Part shown: positions 11,974 to 22,800 of the stretch, piece after piece | Layout: each line of letters opens with the position of its first letter | How positions within the stretch are numbered: position 1 is the first letter of the stretch | Assembly (NCBI GenBank): GCA_013407085.1 | Contig: JACCGJ010000645.1 | Coordinates: 62,001-126,000, forward strand | Direction of reading: 5' to 3' | DNA: 64,000 nucleotides | Source of the DNA: Atriophallophorus winterbourni | Taxonomy: Eukaryota; Platyhelminthes; Trematoda; Plagiorchiida; Microphallidae | The notes under the pieces: model-generated | Told to the model about the DNA's origin: nothing | Databases searched by the model: none | The model's input: the letters and a program-made list of their open reading frames with translations, nothing else | Made by a program: the position numbers and the translations under genes

Positions 11974-13093
11974 CACTCAAATCTCGGCACTATGCCACCT
12001 CGTTACTATGCCACTCTCGCTACTATGCCACTTTTGCTCGGTCCCGACAAAATTCAATAAAAAATAAATTCACTATGCCACTCCCTGCTCTCGCTACTAT
12101 GCCACTATTCTGCGACTATTTAAAAGTGCATTTTTGCGCATTTTAGGCATATAGTCAGCCTGATTCAAGGTCAAACACGCGATGTTTCACCCTGACGCCA
12201 GCTACAACAAGCCAATCATCTCACGCACAACGACGAGCCTCTTTCCTACTCTTGCTCTAAGTATCGATAGATAGACCCACGAAAGCGCGCTCACAAACAT
12301 ACACTCACAACAGTGACATCGTTATTTTTCAAACTATTCAACCCATAATGTCAGCTCAGAAACGTAAGCGAACCGACTTTACGCTGAAGGAGAAGTTCGA
12401 GATCATCGACGCTACGAAGAAGGAGCCGAATCAGTCCAAGTTGGCGAGGGAGATTAGCAAGAAATGGGGCGTCGAAGTTAAGAGAACCACCGTGAACGGC
12501 ATTCTCAGCAAGAAGGATGCAATTGAAGCTGCAATCAAAGCAGGAGTTCCATCGAAGCGCATGAAGCTGACACAGCCTCACGACTCGAAGTTTGAGGAGG
12601 GAGTGCTGATGTGGCTGAAGCAAGCAATAGGACTGAATCTGCCTGTCAGCGGCGATCTGATCAAGGAGAAGGCGAGCTGATGCCCATTCCAGACTTCATG
12701 GCGAACGACGGTTGGTTAGACTGCTTCAAGAAGCGCAATGGCGACACGTTCAAGACAGTGCAGGGCGAAGCTGGTGGATTCCCAATCCCTTATTGATTGG
12801 CAGCAGCAGGTTCTCCGGCCCTTACTCAGGCAGTTCTCTGCAGATGAAGACTTCAACCTGGACTAGACTGATGCAAGCGTGTGATCGGCTAGACAACGAA
12901 GATGAACGAGATCCGACGAAAGAAGATGCGTCAGTCAACGATTTCTAAGAGCTTTGGATTGATCGATTGAGCAAATAAATGATGGACTTGAGAAAATAAA
13001 GCCGTTTTTACAAAACCTCGTTACTATGCCACTCTCGCTACTATGCCACTCTTGCTCGGTTCCAACGGGTGGCATAGTACTGAGATTTGAGTG
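11974..13093 (+). mobile_element. Tigger/pogo-type DNA transposon derivative, 1120 bp
   Basis: The element is flanked by TA dinucleotides (11972-11973 and 13094-13095). It has about 26-bp terminal inverted repeats that start CACTCAAATCTC and contain ACTATGCCACC; 24 of 26 positions agree. The motif TACTATGCCACT recurs about seven times in the subterminal regions. Copy 2 of the duplication has the empty site (about 43590), so insertion followed the split of the copies. The body encodes only a DNA-binding domain. Confidence 0.88.
12348..12680 (+). CDS. CENP-B/Tigger-type DNA-binding domain, truncated transposase
   Basis: The frame has 110 residues. Residues 4-60 (RKRTDFTLKEKFEIIDATKK…SKLAREISKKWGV…TTVNGILSKK) form the CENP-B N-terminal/Psq-like helix-turn-helix used by Tigger and pogo transposases to bind terminal repeats. 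Residues 75-110 start a second HTH_CENPB domain. A frame change near 12670 shifts the remainder to another frame, where GWLDCFKKRNGDTFKTVQGE is recognisable. An acidic tail follows (LDNEDERDPTKEDASVNDF, ending 12948). The roughly 200-residue DDE catalytic core between them is absent. The protein could bind the element's ends but not catalyse transposition. Confidence 0.85.
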   Translation: MSAQKRKRTDFTLKEKFEIIDATKKEPNQSKLAREISKKWGVEVKRTTVNGILSKKDAIEAAIKAGVPSKRMKLTQPHDSKFEEGVLMWLKQAIGLNLPVSGDLIKEKAS

Positions 13094-13326
13094 TATCTGC
13101 AAAATATCCGGAGGGAATCACATAATTTTGTTTTAGCGGCACACAGTTGAGGGGTATACTTTGCCAATTATCTTACGGCTTATGTTGAGCTTATGGATTC
13201 TGGTTGTAGTCAATGTGCACCCGAGTGTCTGTCAATCACGTATAAGCATATATATAAATATAAACAGATTAATATACAGCCGTTAAAAATAAATTAAAAA
13301 AAGATTCAAACAGTACCATGACTTAC

Positions 13327-13801
13327 AACAATCCGAGCATTGTTGAGCATAGATCCAATGATCGAAGGAATCTGTAAACGGTATGGGGTTCGCAACGAGT
13401 TCGTACAATTTGTCTGAGGACACTTTCAGAAAGAACACATATTTAGAATTTCGATAAAATGCATCCAGACATCCCAATTTATCACTTCCTGCTGAGGTCG
13501 GCAGATAGAAACTCCCGATATCAATTAAATCCGCGACTGAACTTCGGTTCTTATACCGAGTAGTGACCAACACACTAGCGTGGAAATATTCTACGCCAGA
13601 AAACGGGTTCTTCTTCGGCTGGATGGATCGCTCACGAAAACGTCCTGCTAGAACGAATTCACTTTGATTGATCAATGATGCCAAGTCGGTTGTAGTGTTT
13701 AGGCACGAGTTTCCTTGCGTGACGACGCGATCGCCTATGATGGGTGTAAAATAGATGTAAAAGAAGATGACGCCAAGAAGCACTCGCAGCAATCGTAGCA
13801 T
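13327..13801 (-). CDS. Neuregulin/Vein-like secreted or membrane ligand, exon 1
   Basis: This exon is 475 nt. The ATG at 13801 opens a classical signal peptide (MLRLLRVLLGVIFFYIYF, then polar). The region that follows has the order of motifs seen N-terminal to the immunoglobulin domain in NRG2-type neuregulins: FVLAGRF, then ASVLVTTRYK, then LIDIGSFYLP, then SKYVFFLKVSSDKLYELVA, then QQCSDC. The donor TGTT|GTAAGT leaves one base, which joins in frame to the Ig exon at 3657. ATGs further upstream in frame (to 13906) would put basic residues before the hydrophobic core and are less likely. Family assignment is by remembered motif order, not alignment; an agrin-like or other Ig protein is possible. 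A broken copy lies at 43784-44479. Confidence 0.6.
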
Positions 13802-14279
13802 GATTGCCCACGTTCGGATTAGCTTGAACAATTTGCTCACAGCACGGTGGATGGATGTTGTTGCGACTAATAATGTGCTCATAACACGTTTTATTAAGCA
13901 ACACACGTGAACAATCTATCCAATAAATTTTGAGCAGAATGCTCACAAAATGCGAGCCAAAAGAATGCCGTTGAGACACGAGAAAACGCATCTTCGTGGG
14001 TCACATGATTGAGTAGCGTGGGCGTATTAAACATACGGGATTTCTTAAGAATGATTGTGTGGGTTTGCGAAGAGTTTATATTTACACAAAGAAAACGAGG
14101 CGATTATTCGTTGACGCATTAGCAAAGCAAACCACTACTAATCATGGCATCAGTCGTTCCAGTGGCCCACGAAGCATGTTCATGTGTATAGAATTGGAAA
14201 CCGTCGTATTTCAAAAGATCTACCGCAAGAAACTCGAGAATTCAACTTTTGGGCAGGCAGCTCTTGTGGTACAAAGAAA

Positions 14280-14575
14280 TTTGCAAAACATATATGAAAG
14301 TGCTTGAATTTTTCACGAGTAAGCAAGAGTTTGCGCTTGACCGCTCGGTTTGGAAGCTCTGCATGTGAAGCGTTATCTTCAGGCTGCGGAAGAGCAGATA
14401 CTGCTCTGAAACTCAGCGTCCAACTGCCGCCGATCGATCGAGTACTTACTATCGTTGTGAGTGTGATATTAATCTTCACGAATCGGACTGATTAGTCATT
14501 GGAATCACTGTGAAGCTTGAGATGGTCGTGCACTTGCGATGTAAATCGATATTCAACATCGACCGAAGGAGGACA
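14280..14575 (+). mobile_element. LINE-A 3'-terminal fragment
   Basis: It shares AGCGTT…CTGCGGAAGAGCAGATACTG and the end block GATGTAAATCGATA…ACATCGACCGAAGGAGG with the copies at 25425 and 58623. The zinc-finger codons are disrupted. It is present in both copies of the duplication (about 44975-45255). Confidence 0.65.
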
Positions 14576-14669
14576 ACACATCGCTCCAGCAATACATAGA
14601 ATAATAATACGGTTTAAGTAACTACAATTTCGTTATACGTACCAAGCATACTAAGTGATTAAAAATTGG

Positions 14670-15640
14670 ACACGTTGGAACATGAAAAGTTTATCAATTT
14701 CATTTTGCTGAAATCCCCAAGTTCATTTACTTTTGATCAGATTGTACAATTGTTAGATGAATTTCTGTGTGAACAAGTCTTCTTGGTTTAATAGACGATA
14801 TAATTGCATGAAATTGGTCAAGGAGGATTGTGATGATTTTGTGACGTATGCAGAGAAAGTTAATAGAGCATGTGAACGGTTCAAGTTCAAAGATATGACT
14901 GAAGACCAGTTTCGATTGCTAAGATTCGTTTGTGGTTTGCAGTCAGAGAAAGACTAAGACATTCGCATGAGACTACTGTTACGACTAGATCAAGACCCGA
15001 ACATCAATATGATGTCAATCACAACGGAATGTCAGATATGGCTAAATTTGAAGTGACAGTGCGTTGCTCGAACAAAACCCCTACCAGAATGAGCCGGTGG
15101 TTTCAGCCGTCAAATTGATCAACGAGTCGATCAAAACGCCAATTCCCCATCCAAGTGTTGGCTATGTGCCGAATGGCGTTTTGCGCGTGATTGCCCATTC
15201 AAGAAACACCGATGCCAGAGGTGCAACAGAAAGGGGCATAACGAAAATTAATGCCGGACAAACTATTTTAAGAAATCTGTGTTCAATGATTATCAGTCCT
15301 ATCCTGTTTTCGCTACCTTCAAAAACCCCAGAGCATGGAAAGCCAGCGGAAGAAGAAACCCCTCAAATTAATTCCGCGGAATACAGACCAAGAAGGTAGG
15401 GCGTCGAAGACGTATTCCAGTAACCCATATGTAAGTGGATCCAAAATTGGAGTCTTAAGACAAAAAAGCTCAAACGAGGTGTTAGGAGGGCACGTTCCTA
15501 ACGAATAAAACAAGTCGGGGCGCTTGGACTCCTGATCAACGTTCCATTTCGGTCTTGTTCTTTTATCCTGAATGTTGGGTTAAGAACAACGCACAGATTG
15601 ATAGAACGTAACGACCGTCTCGGCTGATACATCGAGGATA
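14670..15640 (+). mobile_element. Ty3/Gypsy-like Gag remnant followed by an LTR start
   Basis: Around 14757-14957 the frame encodes a capsid-like stretch (DDFVTYAEKVNRACERFKF then LLRFVCGLQ). Near 15150-15265 another frame gives two zinc knuckles, CWLCAEWRFARDCPFKKHRC then QRCNRKGHN, typical of CsRn1-like Gag. The LTR-like TGTTAGGAGGGCACG begins at 15480, so pol is missing. Stops and frameshifts are present, and the element is inactive. It is repeated in copy 2 at 45350-46300. Confidence 0.7.
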
Positions 15641-16374
15641 CATCCATCATAACATATATGCTAGAGGAGATACTATTGACACAATAGTTATAAATATAGT
15701 AAGGTGTGTTCATGCGATGCCAGAACGGTACATTTCCCGAATAGTATTCACTGATTATCACCCACCGTCCTATATTGCATCCTAAGCTTTAAATTATCAA
15801 GAAAAGTGCTTAATTATCTTGTAAATTAACCTGTTGCTTGTCAAACAATGACTGCGAATCTTGTGCAGCGTGTAGACCAAACGGCATCCCGTTGGTCCAT
15901 AAGTACCCCATCCGATTGTGCATTTATTGAAAGATTGCGTCAGTGAATGCCAGATCACGAGAGATCCCCACGTATAACGTGCTACCTCAGAGGAGAGGAT
16001 TGAACGTTGAATCCGATCGAATCACCGTTGCACATGCACGGCAACAAGCTTACACTTTGAATCGCTCGAGACGCGCAAATCCGTAAAACATTTGCTGGCG
16101 AGGCATTGATCACTGTTTACTACCACTTAGTCGTTCAGCATAAAAAGCGCGACTATGGTTCTTGGCCAGGGGACCGAGTCGCCCATTAGCATATATGTTA
16201 AACACTACGTTTGAACTCCACTAGGTAGGCACTCAGACAAATCCAAGCTGAAATCGAACCATGTATTTGTTTTTCAAACACTAAGGTAACGGTTACCACA
16301 GCACAAGCCTTTTTTGTGAAGATGTGAAATAAAAAAAGAAATGGCGCGTTTCCGCATGCAGCATACAACCGGTC
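15640..16374. other. Intergenic stretch between Gag remnant and MRPL3 stop, nothing recognised
   Basis: No frame or repeat was identified apart from similarity to copy 2, where an R1 repeat (46817-47040) is inserted in the homologous sequence. Confidence 0.4.
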
Positions 16375-16436
16375 AGAAAATCAATTTATCACGGTGTTCG
16401 CCGCAAAGCACAATTGCACATTCGTGTACTGCTTTG
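16375..16436 (+). repeat. R1 repeat 3'-end fragment
   Basis: AATCAATTTATCACGGTGTT and the hairpin-like CAATTGCACATTCGTG match the terminal part of the R1 family (see 30153). It is also present in copy 2 at about 47535-47607. Confidence 0.5.
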
Positions 16437-16580
16437 TGCTGATAAAACCAGAGAGAATGATCGACCCCACAGACTTGAAAAAAATAGGAAACCGGAATTC
16501 AAACAAGCCCTGAGGCTCGAAAGACATTAGTTGAGGGAATTTAAAGTGTATATTATTTCAAACTTCAGATGCACCACTAG

Positions 16581-16856
16581 TTAATCCTCATCTTTTACAA
16601 AACTAATGGTAGGATAATCGCTTGGATGGATCAGTTCATGATAGATATCCGTGTCAAAATCATCCTGACTATCAAAGTCAAACTCCAGCTGTTCAGGACT
16701 TGAAGGAAACCAGGTAGGGACATCAGGTGGATTTGAATCCAATTCTCGACGATGGTTTATCAACCAGGTATCATGCAATAGACAGTAGGAATGCGTCGGA
16801 CCGGGAGTGGGTCCAGACAAATAGATGAGTCCCAGTTTGGGGTTGATACGGAGGAC
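16581..16856 (-). CDS. MRPL3: MRPL3 exon 7 with stop codon (copy 1)
   Basis: This exon is 276 nt, preceded by TTTAACTAG. It starts [19 protein letters not shown], the MRPL3 beta-strand segment after the MPG motif, and runs through a mitochondrial-specific acidic tail to [10 protein letters not shown] and TAA. The Val/Leu/Ile-rich start aligns with the human VWRIN-type block by eye. Copy 2 at 47749-48024 has the same structure with a Ser to Asn change. Confidence 0.92.
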   Translation of the reverse strand, partial: VLRINPKLGLIYLSGPTPGPTHSYCLLHDTWLINHRRELDSNPPDVPTWFPSSPEQLEFDFDSQDDFDTDIYHELIHPSDYPTISFVKDED

Positions 16857-19800
16857 CTAGTTAAAAAAAGAATTTTACGGACGAAATAGAATTGTAGAAA
16901 ATATAAACATTTTATAATGACGCAAGGGTACATGGATTTGGAATGCTGGAGTCAAGTGCAGATTCAATACTAGGGTGTTTAAAAAGACGACCGTACTTTA
17001 CCAGGTACCTCAATAAATGAATAAAGCAAGAACAACATGCACAAGGGGAAATATTTAAAGACGCTTGGATTTAAGCTAATCGATCCCGAGACTAGTCTTA
17101 GAAACTAAATGAATCAAAGTCAATATAGTGGGAAAATAAAACGTTTGGAAAAAAGTATGATAACCACAAACTACCGAAACACCAACAAGATGTACTTTGT
17201 GACTGATGAAAGAGACAGACGGGAAACTCCAAAAGAACCAGCGATTAGGTACATTGAGCGGTTATGCAATGGGACCCCCTATATTAAAAATAAAAGACAA
17301 GAGCGAAAGAACTATGATGTCAGGGGCTCGTTGACACATTTAGGTAGTCATACAGTACAAACCAAGTGAAGGGGGGTTGCTGAGAGCATTTGATGCTATG
17401 CACTTCCGTTGATCGAAGTTGACGATGCACCACGTAAGAGAATGCTTATTATATACTCAACACCGTCTCAGCCGGATTCGGGAATAACGATCTCTCTCAT
17501 GACGTTCTCTCTCTCATGACGTTCTCAGTCCGATGCAATACTCAGCGTTTAGGCGGCGCTAGCATGTCGTCGGCGTGATTTCTGGTCAACAACATAAACC
17601 AGCACAATAAATTAAACGGTTTGAAGATGACGCTTCAAGTTATGCCACACAAGTGAGCGATCAAGAGGGAATTCTCACATTGTAGGGCTAATGTCCAGCA
17701 TCTTCATAAATCTATTGGATTCGTTTTTGTACCCAATATGCAACCAGCACAAAATTGATTTCTTGATAATAACTTCACATACAGTGAATCTTTTGGAATA
17801 CGACCATTTTCCGTTCTATACACATGAACCAGCAAGTATATGCAGCGCTGTTGTAGTAGAGTAAACGTACAGATTTGAACGGTGATAGGGAAAAGAAATA
17901 CAGGCCCTTGATAAAGATCTTTAGTCATATTCATTCTGATTTTCAGTTCAAAATCTTGCGATGCTAACGAAAAGCCGTTAATTAGTATCTGAAGCTGCTC
18001 ATGGGAGTAAACAATGAACACATCGTCAGCAAAGAACAGGTCACGGATTAACATATCCCATACTTGGTTCATGCACACAAACGATTTACATTGCGCAGAT
18101 GAATAACTTATGTTCTCACTCTGAAAGCGTACATTAGCAACGGATCAAGGAAGATGCCGAGCAGAGTAGGGAAAAGAACATACTATTGTTTGACACCCCG
18201 GCGAATTGTATAAGCGACTGGAATTCAGACTTTAAACTTGATCGAACACTTCATATAAGATGAAAATACAAAATGAGTTCAGCCTTTGAATTATCTGAGA
18301 AGCCTGTCACTGCTAAAGTACTACAAAGTTTTTGTTGAAAGATTAACGAGTAAGTTGTACCTGACACTTTTCTCGAAGCGCTCTCAAGCCGAAGATCATG
18401 CTCACGGTTAACCTTACTTCACAGAATCCAGAGTGAAAGTCCGAGTAGACTAAAGCAGCACATTCCTGCGGCTGCGCAATTGAAGCTTTGACAAAGAAGT
18501 TGTCGGCGACATTCTGAAGAAGGATTTCTGGGTAGTTATTACTGATGTACGTTTGACTTTAGAGAAGATAGTGGCCAGTCGGACTGTTTAGTCATTCCAA
18601 AAGCTGCAGAACATGAACATTCACGCGATTGTGATGTACATCCATGGTTGACATCGACCGAAGGAGGCCAACAACAACAAGTGGCCAGCATAAAAGCTTT
18701 TAATTCGATCAAAAGGCCTTTTAGTTGTTTCTTTGGAACATACATGAAAACGGCATCTCAACTCAAGGCTCATTGAACCTGATCTTACTGTCTCCACCTG
18801 ATGATGGCAAACAACCAGAAAGCGGTAGTGGTGTGCAGGGGATGGGGATGTGAGCACCACATTACATTACATTAAAATCGCCTATGAATAGCAATTGAGT
18901 AAAACGGCAGCTTGTGATGTATTTCAAGGAATCGATTAGTTTATCAATAAATGAGCTTTCGGGTGATGGTGAGCGGTAAATGATTCCGACCGTACATTCA
19001 TCTTCATTGACTAGGTTTACTGAACACCACATCTTATCGGGAAGGCTGAGGTCAGGATGATGGATTACGTTACACTGCACTAAACGTTCACGAAAGTAGA
19101 CTGCAACTCCACCGCCGGATCTTAGGCGATCGTGACGGAGTAGTGACATTTTCGGAATTGAGAGCTCAGCGTCAGTGATGTATGGCTGGAACCAAGTCAC
19201 TATAACTGCAACCAAATCGGATGAAAGACTGTCGCAAAGCTCGCATAGTTCAGCTAATGTGTTAGTTAAACACTGAGCATTTGATCGTAATTATCTTACA
19301 CAATGTAGAATGTGTAATATAGCTATTGGTCCGACTCTCGATGAACACAGTCTTTTGAACGAAGTGCCGAAAATATAGCAGGTGATTAATGCAAAAAGAT
19401 GAGGTAAAATACCAGAGAATTTATAGCGAGAAACTAGGTTAAGCCCAATGCTGAGACCGCAGAGGAAATGCACACAAAGAAAACCGATGGACCTCAGTAA
19501 GTTTATCAGTAAAAGGTGGCGGAAAGCAATAAATGAAAGCCTTAAAGCAATCATGTTGACAAAATGTTTCAAAAAGAGTGAGTCAGGTGGACACGCATTC
19601 CTAGACAGAACATAGTTTAATGTGGACACACATTCCACACAATTAAAAATAACCAAAGCAAGCCAACCCCGAGATAAGGTGCCTACTGATATGTTCCGAG
19701 AATCCAAAATTGTTTTCTGATGAAAACGTTAAAAATAGAACGAACGTGTGCGTTAACAGCGCCGCTTTATCGGTGGCGATTAATCACATCGAATTAGCAA

Positions 19801-22800
19801 AACAGACCAGGTGGGTGGTACGACACAGCGCATCGCATCAATAACTGACATTCAACACGAGGTAATGGAGATACTGACGTGGACAGTATTAGCAGTGATT
19901 TGTTTGCAGATTCCAAATTTCGTTTAAAGGGTATATCTGGCAAACAAAACAACTTACTGGATGACGAATCAAGACCCAAATCTACCACATATTCTGCTAC
20001 ATATACATTCAACCCAACAAAAGAGATTACTGTATGTCAGAATGTATAAAATCACAAACATGGAGACTGACAAGCAGCATGCTGAACCACACGTTAGCTG
20101 TCAGGTTGATTAGGTCTGATGGTCAAATTGTGGAAGAAATAATGGCAAAGAGAACGTAGCATGCAGCCACAAAGACAATAAGTTATCGGTAGTAAACAAT
20201 CTAGCAATGTTATTCATGCAGTAATAAAATGTGACTGAACATCAATAGCGAAAAATTAAGATTTACGTCGCCACCACCTATAGCATCCGGAACGAACACA
20301 TTCAGAAAGGGACGTTTAGATTGTTAGACCAAAGGTATTTACGACGGTTTACATTAGGACTGTTTAGTCAAATTGAATCATCAAAAATGGGAGAGATCCA
20401 TGAAGCGCGTGAATGTAAACATGATCAGTGTAAGACCAGCAGCATAGCAATGTGCTTGGAACAACAATATAACCCGCTAGTCTGCCCCTTTATAGCATCC
20501 AGAACGAACACGGTCAGAAAAGGACGTTCGATTGCTGGGGCAAGAGTAAAAACTCGTACCTACTTAGATTTGCATTGTGACTGTTTAGTTGAATTGAATC
20601 ATCAAAAATGGAACAAATCAATGTAAGCCCAGTGGCATGGCAATTCGCGCTTGGAACAGCAATTAAACCCGCTCGTATTGTCTTTGTTGTTAATTAACGT
20701 TTATTCTATGTTAGCCGAGTTGATTTGACATGCGTGAATAGATTACAGGTTGAGAACTAGTGTGAGCGTCTACAGAGAGATATACTTTTCTTTATCAGTA
20801 AAACTGCAAAGAGTAGCAACAGTAAGTGAACACAGTGGCGAACGCCTTAGGTACGATTTAGAAACAATAAGCAAACTGATTTAAGTTAAACACTTTCATT
20901 CGCATACTACCCCAGAATACGTACCATCTGGTGAAACAAGTGGTGCTTGCACGCATCATATAGGAACGGGGTGCCACAAGAAGGAAACAAATTAGGAATG
21001 ATCATAAAAATGCACTCTGAAGATATTATTATTATAATACACGAAATAATCACCTGTAAACCTCGAATATGTCGATAGCGATTGCCCATTACTCCTGGCA
21101 TTCTTTTTCCGCGAATGATTTTTCGCTAAAAATTGAAATGAGGTTACATAATCAAGGATGAAATAATCGATATAAAGACGAATAACGGTGAAATGTAAAG
21201 AACGATAGAAAGGCATTCACCGTGATGAAAAAACAGCAGGACAATAATCGATTCGTAAAAAGTAGTAACACGGACTTGTCTTAGATAGCAATACATTGAT
21301 AATACAGTAATTCTTATACCGTGCTAAATTGATTAACCAGAGGTAGTGAGCTGAAAGCTGAAACCGGCTAGAGTCTCACTACCATTTCGACGTTCTTTCT
21401 CATATCTGTCTAGACCTTGGGAGGGACGGGAGAGTGCATGCTGGGTTTTTCCTTATACTGTTTTGATGCCGGTTGAGTGTCCGCGAGATAGCAATTTTTG
21501 AGATAATGACATTAGAGTGCCTAATGACAGACCGAATGTGACCGAAATCCGTGAGACAGAGGGGGTTGCGTTCATTTCTAACATTTTTCCTTCATTTTAG
21601 CCACCACATTCTTCTCCAAAACCTTTACTTTATCGCACGCGTGATTGTGAAGTGATAAATTACGTACGATATCATCGTTAGATGCAAGTAATCTCGCTCT
21701 ACACTTGAGTGTGACAAACTTACTACATCACCAATTACTATTGCCATTATTTGATTGTTTCTCGAACCAAAACTCGTTTCCCATGTAAATTAATGTCTTT
21801 CGACCTTTGCTACTTGCACCATTTTTAAGAGTCAATGCACACATTTAACTATCTTCTTATCTTAAATAACTTCCCTGGGGATTAAGTGACTTGGTGATTA
21901 AATGTCTGGCGATTAAGTGACCGGTCACCACAATTTTTAAACAATCATAAGTGAAAATGGGTGGAAAGAAAGAGGCATGAATGTGTTCATGAATTTCGAG
22001 CCATCAATTCATACAAAATGATGATAACTTAGATACAGCATGTGCGCTAAGATAGGACCCGATAACCCAGGCTTATAAATGGATGATACTAAACTGCAGC
22101 GCGTTCCGACGGGTGCATTATCGGAGTAAGTTGAAGATGGAACTTTCCAGAACCGATAAAACGGTAAGCGCATATAATGGTTTTAAAATCGCTTTAAAGT
22201 TGATCACGGAGGACAGATTATCCCAGATTCAATTGAACAGGACTCCGAAGTACGAGCAACCCAGCGATGACCGATCGCGCTAGCACAAAACAAGGAGACG
22301 GACAGCTGCAATGACAGTCAGTTTAGTTGCGAATGCCTTGAGCTGGTGAAACAAACTCAGGGCCTAGCCACCCTTAAAGTGAAGTGGATATGAAATTTTG
22401 CCGTAATTTTTTCTGCACAGGTAATAACGTGCTACATTGGTTGCGACGGGGAATGAGTGGCATGCGGTACCACGCAGGAGCCTATGTGTATGTATATATT
22501 TATGTATGCATGAAATCACAAGCTTGATCAAGGCAAAGTGCCGCACAGTCATCTACTACACATTGGCTAGCATGCAGTCAGGTTACCCATGCCTAGACAG
22601 ATATGAAGCAAAGCGCGATTACAACAGAAGGTCAGTACTGGTGGCAAATCAATTTAGCACGATGCTGGTTGCACGAGACAAAAGTACTGTACGATTGCAC
22701 ATCAGTGATGAGCCGGAGAATAATTCCTAGTAAAACAACACATTTCAAACTACATAGTTGATGCACTTTTGCCATGTCGAAACACCGTACTTTCTACGGC

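Noticed and set aside
13802..13906. Upstream ATG at 13906 as start of the neuregulin-like protein
   Set aside because: It would bury the signal peptide behind about 35 residues. The ATG at 13801 puts the hydrophobic core directly after a short basic start.
17195..17235. CTGATGA…GAAAC on the plus strand as a hammerhead
   Set aside because: The intervening AAGAGACAGACGG cannot form stem II, and no stem I partner is present.
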